Shown here piece by piece: positions 1 to 5,632 of a stretch of 5,632 nucleotides of DNA. Within the stretch, counting starts at the first letter, position 1, and every line of letters begins with the position of its first letter. Source of the DNA: Bacteroidales bacterium (GTDB lineage: Bacteria > Bacteroidota > Bacteroidia > Bacteroidales > UBA7960); NCBI GenBank assembly GCA_007131125.1, contig SLRE01000086.1:1-5632 (forward strand), read 5' to 3'. The notes beneath the pieces were generated by a model. It had not been told where the DNA came from. It did not search any database and was given only the letters and a program-made list of their open reading frames with translations. A program made the position numbers and the translations under genes.

Positions 1-1
1 A

Positions 2-32
2 TTGACATCCCTTTTTTGATATATTATCTTTG
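2..32 (+). promoter_or_regulatory. Bacteroidetes-type promoter upstream of queA-ispD
   Basis: TATCTTTG at 25-32 matches the Bacteroidetes -7 consensus TAnnTTTG at every fixed position. A TTG at 2-4 lies 20 bases upstream, within the 19-21 base spacing known for the -33 element of this phylum. Transcription would start near 38-40, giving a leader of about 100 bases before queA. The -33 part sits at the very edge of the window, so its upstream context is not visible. The match is seen in the sequence; promoter activity is inferred. Confidence 0.6.
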
Positions 33-81
33 CACACCTTTCCGGAGAATACACCCTGATAATTTAAATCTTTCTGATTTG

Positions 82-110
82 AAGGCCGGGTTGGAAATTC
101 TGGCTTTTTT
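82..110 (+). terminator. Terminator-like hairpin in the queA leader
   Basis: Bases 82-90 can pair with 99-107 (core GCCGG with CTGGC, three G-U wobbles in the full nine pairs) around an eight-base loop. A run of six T (105-110), partly inside the stem, follows. This resembles an intrinsic terminator. It lies downstream of the predicted promoter at 2-32 and upstream of queA, so it would be an attenuator if that promoter drives queA. If the promoter call is wrong, it could simply end transcription of an unseen upstream gene. The wobble pairs make the stem only moderately strong. Confidence 0.3.
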
Positions 111-138
111 ATAGTGAGAAAAAAACGAAATATAACCC

Positions 139-1188
139 ATGAAGTTATCTGATTTCAAATTTAACCTTCCTTCCGAACTGATAGCCGAAAGGCCTGCTGC
201 AAACCGCGACGAGTCCCGACTGATGGTACTTCACCGCGAAACCGGTGAAATTGAGCATAAGATGTTTAAGAATGTGCTGGATTATTTTGACGACGGAGAT
301 GTAATGGTGGTCAACAACACCAAGGTTTTTCCTGCAAGGCTATACGGCACCAAGGAAAAAACCGGGGCCAAAATTGAGGTCTTCCTTTTGCGGGAACTGA
401 ACCGTGAAGCCCGCCTATGGGATGTGCTGGTGGACCCCGCGCGCAAAATACGCATTGGGAACAAGCTTTATTTTGGGGAAGACGATAATCTGGTTGCAGA
501 GGTAATTGACAACACCACCTCCCGCGGCCGTACCCTTCGCTTTCTTTTCGACGGCACTTACGATGAGTTTAAGAAAACCATCGAAACCCTGGGTGAAACC
601 CCCCTTCCCAAACTTATAAAAAGACCTGTTGAAGCTGAAGACCGCGACCGTTACCAGACTGTATTTGCCAAACGCGAAGGTGCGGTAGCCGCTCCTACAG
701 CAGGCATGCATTTTAGCCGTGAACTGGTGAAGCGCCTTGAAATTAAAGGGGTTTCTTTCACTGAAGTGACCCTTCATGCAGGTCTGGGCAACTTCCGAAG
801 TGTGGATGTGGAAGACCTCAGCAAACACAAAATGGACAGCGAAGAGTTCCTGATTGAGGAAAAAGCTGCCAGAATTGTCAACCAAGCCAAAGACAAGAGA
901 AAAAAAGTATGTGCAGTGGGTACCACCACCATGCGCGCACTGGAGTCTTCGGTTTCCATATCCGGCCAACTGAAGCCCTATGAAGGTTGGACCAACAAAT
1001 TCATTTATCCTCCTTATGAATTCAGCGTAGCCAACAGCATGGTCTCAAACTTTCATCTGCCGCAGTCAACCCTGATGATGATGGTGGCCGGTTTTGCCGG
1101 TTTTGACCTGTTGATGAAAGCCTATAAAACGGCCGTAAAAGAAAAATACAAATTCTTTACTTACGGGGATGCAATGTTGATTTTGTAA
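139..1188 (+). CDS. queA: S-adenosylmethionine:tRNA ribosyltransferase-isomerase (QueA)
   Basis: QueA transfers and isomerises the ribosyl group of S-adenosylmethionine onto 7-aminomethyl-7-deazaguanine at tRNA wobble position 34, forming epoxyqueuosine, the penultimate step of queuosine synthesis. It is cytoplasmic. The 349-residue length is normal for the family and the gene looks intact. Visible family blocks, in order: VNNTKVFPARL (58-68), PLPKLIKR (155-162), AVAAPTAGMHF (182-192), LHAGLGNFRSV (212-222), AVGTTTMRALES (259-270), FIYPPYEF (288-295), SNFHLPQSTLMMMVAGFAG (303-321) and the C-terminal FFTYGDAMLI (339-348). The ATG at 139 begins the usual MKLSDFKFNLP start. No Shine-Dalgarno is present; the preceding bases are A-rich, as usual in Bacteroidetes. 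ispD follows after 16 bases, so the two are probably co-transcribed. The family assignment is secure. Confidence 0.97.
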   Translation: MKLSDFKFNLPSELIAERPAANRDESRLMVLHRETGEIEHKMFKNVLDYFDDGDVMVVNNTKVFPARLYGTKEKTGAKIEVFLLRELNREARLWDVLVDPARKIRIGNKLYFGEDDNLVAEVIDNTTSRGRTLRFLFDGTYDEFKKTIETLGETPLPKLIKRPVEAEDRDRYQTVFAKREGAVAAPTAGMHFSRELVKRLEIKGVSFTEVTLHAGLGNFRSVDVEDLSKHKMDSEEFLIEEKAARIVNQAKDKRKKVCAVGTTTMRALESSVSISGQLKPYEGWTNKFIYPPYEFSVANSMVSNFHLPQSTLMMMVAGFAGFDLLMKAYKTAVKEKYKFFTYGDAMLIL

Positions 1189-1204
1189 AAATCCTGTCCT
1201 GGCC

Positions 1205-1873
1205 ATGAAGAAATATGCTTTGATAAGCGCCGGGGGAACAGGAACCCGAATGAACAACCCCACCCCCAAACAGTTTCTTGAGGTGGCCGGCAAGCCTTTA
1301 CTTATGCATACCTGCCAGGCATTTTTACGGTATGCCCCGGATTTGGAAATTGTCCTGGTTTTACCGGAAGCATTTTTTGATTACTGGCAGTCGCTTTGTA
1401 AAAAATACCGGTTTCATCCCCGCCATGAGATGGTTATCAGCGGACCTACCCGCTTTCATTCGGTAAAAAACGGCCTTAAGCAGGTAGCAGAGGATGCACT
1501 GGTGGCCATTCACGACGGAGTAAGGCCCCTTGTTTCCCTTGAAACCATTGGCAGGGGCTTTCATTTTGCCGAAAAATTCGGCAATGCAATACCGGTAGTA
1601 CCTGTTAGTGAATCGGTAAGGATTACTGAAAATGCTTTGAGCAAAACCCTGCCAAGGGAAAAGATACGGCTGGTGCAAACCCCACAGTGTTTCCAGGCCA
1701 GGCTTATAAAAAAGGCCTACAACCAAAATTACAATGAATCCTTTACCGATGACGCAGCCGTTATGGAAGCCGACGGCCATCGCATCTTCCTCATTGACGG
1801 AAACCCTGAAAACATCAAAATCACCACTCCTGCCGACCTGCGAATGGCTGCAGCCCTGATTGGCAAAAAGTAG
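1205..1873 (+). CDS. ispD: 2-C-methyl-D-erythritol 4-phosphate cytidylyltransferase (IspD)
   Basis: IspD couples CTP to 2-C-methyl-D-erythritol 4-phosphate, giving CDP-methylerythritol, in the MEP pathway to isopentenyl and dimethylallyl diphosphate. The 222 residues form a single nucleotidyltransferase domain of normal length. The CTP-binding loop SAGGTGTRM (8-16) is followed by PKQF (21-24). R15 and K22 align with the catalytic Arg20 and Lys27 of the E. coli enzyme. HDGVRP (103-108) replaces the commoner HDAARP but keeps Asp104 and Arg107. QTPQCF (158-163), TDDAAVME (181-188) and ENIKITTPADL (202-212, with Lys205) are also typical; Arg151 and Ser137 fall where E. coli has Arg157 and Thr140. 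The start at 1205 places the glycine-rich loop eight residues in, as expected. No promoter is visible in the 16-base gap after queA, so it probably shares the queA transcript. ispF is not adjacent here. Confidence 0.96.
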   Translation: MKKYALISAGGTGTRMNNPTPKQFLEVAGKPLLMHTCQAFLRYAPDLEIVLVLPEAFFDYWQSLCKKYRFHPRHEMVISGPTRFHSVKNGLKQVAEDALVAIHDGVRPLVSLETIGRGFHFAEKFGNAIPVVPVSESVRITENALSKTLPREKIRLVQTPQCFQARLIKKAYNQNYNESFTDDAAVMEADGHRIFLIDGNPENIKITTPADLRMAAALIGKK

Positions 1874-1889
1874 AAACATTGTTTTTCTG

Positions 1890-1913
1890 GGGTAACAGGA
1901 AAGGCCTTTACCC
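1890..1913. terminator. Possible bidirectional terminator between convergent ispD and miaB
   Basis: GGGTAA (1890-1895) can pair with TTACCC (1908-1913) around a 12-base loop. The loop overlaps the palindrome AAAGGCCTTT (1900-1909), which offers an alternative fold. It sits in the 45-base gap between the 3' ends of two convergent genes, where a shared terminator would be expected. Neither strand has a T run directly after the stem, so it is not a classic intrinsic terminator. The call rests mainly on position. Confidence 0.3.
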
Positions 1914-1918
1914 GGGGC

Positions 1919-3259
1919 TTATACCGCCTCACCTTTCAATGTAGCGGAAGAACAATCCGTAATCTTCACCTTTACATAATCTCCTGGCTTAAAGCCCCTG
2001 TCGGGGAAAACCACCACCTTGTTCTGTGAGTCGCGGCCTGAAACATGTTTTTCGGAACGCTTTGAACGGCCTTCCACCAACACTTCACGGGTGCTTCCCA
2101 CATCCCTTTGGTTAATTTCAAGGGATTGTTTTTGCTGAAGGCGGATAACCTCTTCCAGGCGCCGGGTCTTGACCTCTTCAGGAACATCATCCCGGTAATT
2201 TTTCGCGGCCGGGGTGCCGGGTCGCTCCGAGTATTTAAACATAAAGGCAAAGTCAAAGGCGGCCCATTCCATCAAACTGAGGGTTTCCCGGTGGTCTTCT
2301 TCGGTTTCTCCGCAAAAGCCCGTTATCACATCCGTAGAAACGGCAGAGTCCGGTATGATGCGCCTAATGGCCTCAATCCGGTTCATGTAATCTTCCCGGG
2401 TATATTTGCGGTTCATGCGTTTAAGCACCTCTGTGCTGCCCGATTGCACGGGCAGGTGAATGGATTTGCAAATGTTGGGAAATGCGGCGATTACTTCCAG
2501 CAGTTCATCCGAAAGGTCTTTGGGATGGGATGTGGCAAAACGCACTCTGAGCAACGGGCTGACTTCTGCAACCTCTTTCAGCAAACCCGGAAAACCTTTG
2601 TCCTCCTCTTCTCCTTTGCTGCTCCAGTAATAGGAGTTTACATTCTGTCCCAGCAGGGTAACTTCCCGGTAACCTGCCTCAAACAATTCCCGGGCTTCAC
2701 GCAGAATAGAACGGGGGTCACGGCTCCTTTCCCTGCCCCGGGTATAAGGCACCACACAATATGAGCAGAAGTTTTCGCAGCCCCGCATGATGGAAATAAA
2801 AGCGGAAACCCCTCCGCTTACAGGCCTTACAGGGGTAATGTCGGCATAGGTTTCTTCGGTGGAAAGCAGGATGTTGATGGCTTTTTGCCCGGTTTCGGCA
2901 TTGGCCATAAGCTGCGGAAGGTCGCGATAGGCGTCGGGGCCTACCACCATATCTACCCGAGAACCAATACGTCCCTCTTCCAGCAGGGTGTTTTTCATGC
3001 GCTCGGCCATGCAACCCAGCACCCCAATGATAAGGTCAGGGTTTTTCTTTCTCAGGCTTTGCAGTTCTTTCAAACGGTTCAACACCCTTTTTTCGGCGTT
3101 TTCGCGAATGGAGCAGGTATTCAAAAATACCACATCCGCATTGCCAGGCTCATGAGTGTGCTCAAAATCATTTTCCGTCATGACCGAGGTCACGATTTCG
3201 CTGTCAGAAAAATTCATCTGACATCCATAGGTCTCTATATATAGTTTCTTTTTCTTCAA
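1919..3259 (-). CDS. miaB: tRNA-2-methylthio-N6-dimethylallyladenosine synthase (MiaB)
   Basis: MiaB is a radical SAM methylthiotransferase that converts i6A37 to ms2i6A37 in tRNAs reading codons that start with U. It carries two iron-sulfur clusters. Numbering from the TTG at 3259 (446 residues): an N-terminal UPF0004 domain with cluster cysteines C13 (YGCQMN), C49 (NTCSIRE) and C83 (LGCMAER); the radical SAM motif CENFCSYC (C161, C165, C168) followed by VVPYTRGRERSR; GQNVNSY (204-210), HLPVQSGS (268-275) and GFCGETEEDH (314-323); and a C-terminal TRAM RNA-binding domain from about residue 385. The reading frame has no ATG before the first cluster cysteine. I chose TTG 3259 because MKKKKLYIETYGCQMN then matches the short start of E. 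coli MiaB (MTKKLHIKTWGCQMN). The alternative TTG at 3307 adds 16 residues but lies inside a promoter-like element. Family assignment is secure; the start is not. Confidence 0.93.
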   Translation of the reverse strand: MKKKKLYIETYGCQMNFSDSEIVTSVMTENDFEHTHEPGNADVVFLNTCSIRENAEKRVLNRLKELQSLRKKNPDLIIGVLGCMAERMKNTLLEEGRIGSRVDMVVGPDAYRDLPQLMANAETGQKAINILLSTEETYADITPVRPVSGGVSAFISIMRGCENFCSYCVVPYTRGRERSRDPRSILREARELFEAGYREVTLLGQNVNSYYWSSKGEEEDKGFPGLLKEVAEVSPLLRVRFATSHPKDLSDELLEVIAAFPNICKSIHLPVQSGSTEVLKRMNRKYTREDYMNRIEAIRRIIPDSAVSTDVITGFCGETEEDHRETLSLMEWAAFDFAFMFKYSERPGTPAAKNYRDDVPEEVKTRRLEEVIRLQQKQSLEINQRDVGSTREVLVEGRSKRSEKHVSGRDSQNKVVVFPDRGFKPGDYVKVKITDCSSATLKGEAV

Positions 3260-3304
3260 TTGATTTTCAACTCTTAGGGCTTTAAATTGCCCGTGATTAG
3301 TCTG

Positions 3305-3312
3305 CAAAATTA
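3305..3312 (-). promoter_or_regulatory. Probable -7 element of the miaB promoter
   Basis: Read on the minus strand, 3312-3305 is TAATTTTG, a full match to the Bacteroidetes -7 consensus TAnnTTTG. Transcription would start near 3300, leaving about 40 bases before a TTG start at 3259. No TTG is found 19-21 bases upstream; that position falls in a T-rich run next to CAGGG, so the -33 part is weak. It is the only TAnnTTTG I find on this strand between miaB and topA. Confidence 0.4.
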
Positions 3313-3548
3313 ATCAAAAAAAAGGGGTGGTCCCTGAAAAAATAGTAGGTAAGAATTTGTGTGGTTTCAAATCAATTGTTTTTCTTTGCAAACTTTTTAT
3401 GCCAGCTTTTCATTCAGCAAACTCATTTCAATAAAATTGCATTTTCAATAAAGGGCCCTCAAGCTGCGTTTGTTATTGTAATTCCCTGCCAAAGGAAAGG
3501 GGCAGGCAAACAAACTTAACCCGATTCTCGTTTTTATTATTGTTTTAT
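3313..3548. other. Divergent intergenic region between miaB and topA
   Basis: About 270-320 bases separate the two genes, depending on the miaB start. Outside the -7 elements at each end I see no convincing gene. It is AT-rich apart from the 3451-3510 part. It holds a 10-base direct repeat, TTTCAATAAA at 3426-3435 and again at 3443-3452 (17-base spacing); the palindrome AGGGCCCT at 3452-3459; three copies of GCAAAC (3388, 3417, 3506); and a hairpin with CCTGCC (3485-3490) pairing with GGCAGG (3501-3506) around a ten-base loop. These could be regulator-binding sites for topA or miaB, but short repeats arise easily in such sequence and no function is shown. Confidence 0.35.
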
Positions 3549-3556
3549 TACTTTTG
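3549..3556 (+). promoter_or_regulatory. Probable -7 element of the topA promoter
   Basis: TACTTTTG fits the Bacteroidetes TAnnTTTG -7 element exactly and ends 21 bases before the topA ATG. Transcription would start near 3562-3564, giving a short A-rich leader of about 15 bases, which is common in this phylum. At the -33 position only TTC (3525-3527, 21 bases upstream) is seen instead of TTG, so that half is weak. The A-rich leader (AAAAAATAAAAATT) takes the place of a Shine-Dalgarno sequence. Confidence 0.5.
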
Positions 3557-3577
3557 GCCCTCTAAAAAATAAAAATT

Positions 3578-5632
3578 ATGGCAAAGAACCTGGTTATTGT
3601 GGAGTCACCGGCAAAAGCCAAAACCATTGAAGGTTTCCTGGGTAAGGATTACCTTGTTAAGTCGAGTTTTGGACATGTGCGCGACCTGCCCAAAAGCAAA
3701 ATTGGTGTTGAAATAGAAAAAGGCTTCACCCCTCAGTATGAAATTCCTGCCGACAAAAAAAATGTGGTGAGTGATTTGAAAAAGTTGTCCCAGAAGGCCG
3801 AAACGGTCTGGCTGGCAACGGATGAAGACCGTGAGGGAGAAGCTATCAGCTGGCACCTTTCGGAGAGCCTGAAGCTGAAGGAGGAGAAAACCCGGCGAAT
3901 TGTGTTTCATGAGATCACCAAAAAGGCCATCATGCAGGCCATTGAAACTCCCCGCCAGATTGACCGCAACCTTGTTAATGCCCAGCAGGCCAGGCGCATT
4001 CTCGACCGCCTGGTAGGTTTTGAACTTTCTCCCCTGTTATGGAAAAAGGTTAAACCGGCCCTTTCGGCAGGACGGGTTCAGTCGGTAGCCGTAAGGCTTA
4101 TCGTGGAAAGAGAAAAGGAGATTCAGGGCTTTAACTCCACCAGCTCTTACAGGGTTTCTGCCATTTTTGACGTAGAACACAAAGGACAGGTGATACCGGT
4201 AAAAGCCGAATTGCCCCAGCGTTTTTCAAGCCAGGAGCAGGCCCGTGCCTTTCTTGAAAAGTGCAAGGGTGCCAATTACACAGTGGAAAACGTGGAAACC
4301 AAGCCGGCCAAAAAAACCCCAGCACCTCCCTTTACCACTTCCACCCTGCAGCAGGAAGCCAGCCGTAAGTTAGGGTTTTCGGTTGCACGTACCATGACGG
4401 TAGCCCAGAAGCTTTACGAGTCAGGAAAGATCACCTACATGCGTACTGACTCTTTGGCCCTTTCAGGTACTGCCATGGCCATGGCCAAAGAGCAAATCGA
4501 GAAATCCTTCGGTGAGGAGTTTGTGAAATTGCGCAAATATGCAACCAAATCCAAAGGAGCACAGGAAGCCCATGAAGCCATCAGGCCCACCGACATGAAG
4601 GTTTCTCAGGCAGGGGCAGATCCTTCGGAACAAAGGCTGTACGAACTGATATGGAAAAGAACCGTTGCTTCGCAGATGAGTGATGCAATATTGGAAAAAA
4701 CCAACGTAACCATCGGTATTTCCACCGCTGAAGAAAAATTTATTGCCAGCGGGGAAGTCCTGAAGTTTGAAGGGTTCTTAAAAGTTTACATGGAGTCAAC
4801 CGACGAGGAAGAAGAGGAGGTGCAGGAAGGCATACTGCCTCCCATGAAAGTGAAGCAGAAACTGGACCTGAACCATATTACGGCATTGGAGCGTTTTTCG
4901 AAACATCCGCCCCGCTATACCGAAGCCAGCCTGGTAAAAAAGCTCGAAGAGCTGGGAATTGGCCGCCCCTCCACTTACGCCCCCACCATCAGCACCATTC
5001 AGAAAAGGGAATATGTGGTAAAAGAAAACCGGGAAGGTCAGAAGCGCCATTATGACCAGTTGCAACTTAAAAATGATGAAATTACCCTGGACAGGAAGAC
5101 GGAAACCACCGGCGCGGAAAAGAACAAGCTTTTTCCCACCGATATCGGCATTGTGGTCAACAGCTTTTTGATGGAGTACTTTAAAGAGATCATGGACTAC
5201 AACTTCACTGCCAGTGTGGAAAAAGAGTTTGATGAGATCGCACAGGGGCAGAAAGAATGGAACAAGGTGATCCAAGACTTTTACCGCCCATTTCACCAAA
5301 GGGTTGAGGAAACCCTTGAAAAATCGGAGAAATTCAGCGGTGAACGCCTTCTTGGGAAAGATCCCAAAACCGGGCGCAACGTGTATGCCAAAATCGGGCG
5401 CTTCGGCCCCATGGTGCAGATCGGAGACGCCGAAGAAGAGGAAAAGCCTAAATTTGCCGGCATCCGAAAAGATCAAAGCCTGGAAACCATCACCCTGGAA
5501 GAGGCATTGGAGCTTTTCAAACTGCCGCGTACTGTTGGAGAATATGAAGATAAGGAAATGGTGGCTGCCGTTGGTCGTTTCGGACCATACATCCGCCACG
5601 ACGGTCAGTTTGTATCCATTCCGGCCGTGGAG
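3578..5632 (+). CDS. topA: DNA topoisomerase I, type IA (TopA), 3' end beyond window
   Basis: TopA relaxes negatively supercoiled DNA by cutting one strand through a 5'-phosphotyrosine link and passing the other. The first 685 codons are present; the frame stays open to the window edge, so the C-terminus is missing. The N-terminal Toprim domain shows VIVESPAKAKTIEGFLG (6-22, with Glu9) and the metal-binding DEDREGE (82-88: Asp82, Asp84, Glu86). SAGRVQSVAVRLIVERE (163-179) and GIGRPSTYA (460-468) are core type IA blocks. Tyr287 in GKITYMRTDS is the catalytic residue (E. coli Tyr319). An acidic run lies at 409-417. From about 588 two Toprim C-terminal repeats begin, each with GRFGP (607-611 and 666-670). 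There is one cysteine (C229), so no four-cysteine zinc ribbon is seen so far. The ATG at 3578 gives the standard MAKNLVIVESPAKA start. It diverges from miaB with its own promoter. Confidence 0.97.
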   Translation, partial: MAKNLVIVESPAKAKTIEGFLGKDYLVKSSFGHVRDLPKSKIGVEIEKGFTPQYEIPADKKNVVSDLKKLSQKAETVWLATDEDREGEAISWHLSESLKLKEEKTRRIVFHEITKKAIMQAIETPRQIDRNLVNAQQARRILDRLVGFELSPLLWKKVKPALSAGRVQSVAVRLIVEREKEIQGFNSTSSYRVSAIFDVEHKGQVIPVKAELPQRFSSQEQARAFLEKCKGANYTVENVETKPAKKTPAPPFTTSTLQQEASRKLGFSVARTMTVAQKLYESGKITYMRTDSLALSGTAMAMAKEQIEKSFGEEFVKLRKYATKSKGAQEAHEAIRPTDMKVSQAGADPSEQRLYELIWKRTVASQMSDAILEKTNVTIGISTAEEKFIASGEVLKFEGFLKVYMESTDEEEEEVQEGILPPMKVKQKLDLNHITALERFSKHPPRYTEASLVKKLEELGIGRPSTYAPTISTIQKREYVVKENREGQKRHYDQLQLKNDEITLDRKTETTGAEKNKLFPTDIGIVVNSFLMEYFKEIMDYNFTASVEKEFDEIAQGQKEWNKVIQDFYRPFHQRVEETLEKSEKFSGERLLGKDPKTGRNVYAKIGRFGPMVQIGDAEEEEKPKFAGIRKDQSLETITLEEALELFKLPRTVGEYEDKEMVAAVGRFGPYIRHDGQFVSIPAVE

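Noticed and set aside
33..138. preQ1 riboswitch in the queA leader
   Set aside because: There is a CACCCT stretch at 51-56 and an A run later, but no 5' strand able to form the P1 stem with it and no AAAAAACUA-type tail at the right distance.
415..969. 184-codon open frame on the minus strand
   Set aside because: It lies wholly inside queA in the opposite direction, has no recognisable motif, and queA's family blocks are continuous through it.
1361..1879. 172-codon open frame on the minus strand
   Set aside because: It is antisense to ispD, which carries clear catalytic motifs over the same bases; no family resemblance seen.
2108..2764. 218-codon open frame on the plus strand
   Set aside because: It is antisense to the radical SAM and TRAM parts of miaB and has the composition of a shadow frame.
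3257..3378. Inverted repeat CAATTGATTT (3257-3266) and AAATCAATTG (3369-3378)
   Set aside because: Ten AT-rich bases 102 bases apart, one copy straddling the miaB start; most likely chance and not a transposon end.
3399..3434. Eleven-residue open frame in the miaB-topA gap
   Set aside because: Too short to judge, no promoter element in front of it, and nothing marks it as translated.
3485..3506. GC-rich hairpin as a terminator
   Set aside because: No T run follows on either strand, and no gene ends nearby that would need it.
4796..5599. 267-codon open frame on the minus strand, rich in Phe and His
   Set aside because: It is antisense to topA; the Phe/Leu-rich composition is what the Lys/Glu-rich topA codons give when read backwards, and it has no promoter or motif.

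Overview
The window is a stretch of ordinary bacterial housekeeping chromosome, almost certainly from the Bacteroidetes (Bacteroidota). Several signs agree. Two good matches to the phylum's -7 promoter element (TAnnTTTG) lie just upstream of gene starts, and a third overlaps a gene start. The regions before start codons are A-rich and lack a clear Shine-Dalgarno sequence. The proteins carry motif variants that, from memory, are usual in this phylum (NNTKVFPARL in QueA, HDGVRP in IspD, GFCGETEEDH in MiaB). I cannot name a genus; something near the Bacteroidales/Marinilabiliales is a guess.

Layout, left to right. Positions 1-138 hold a promoter and an untranslated leader with a terminator-like hairpin. 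Next come queA (139-1188, +) and ispD (1205-1873, +), only 16 bases apart and probably one transcript. A 45-base convergent gap with a small hairpin separates ispD from miaB (minus strand, ending at 1919, start debatable at 3259 or 3307). A divergent intergenic region follows, with a promoter-like element at each end and some short repeats between. topA (3578 onward, +) then runs off the right edge after 685 codons.

Three of the four genes meet in tRNA anticodon-loop modification. QueA makes the epoxyqueuosine precursor of queuosine at position 34. MiaB methylthiolates i6A at position 37. IspD is an early enzyme of the MEP isoprenoid pathway, whose product DMAPP is the prenyl donor for i6A37. 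TopA is DNA topoisomerase I and is functionally separate.

I found no mobile element, CRISPR array, RNA gene, defence system or other novel system. The observations most worth a second look are modest: the miaB start lacks ATG and its longest version overlaps a promoter element; the queA leader has a terminator-like hairpin between promoter and gene; and the miaB-topA intergenic region is longer than two short promoters need.
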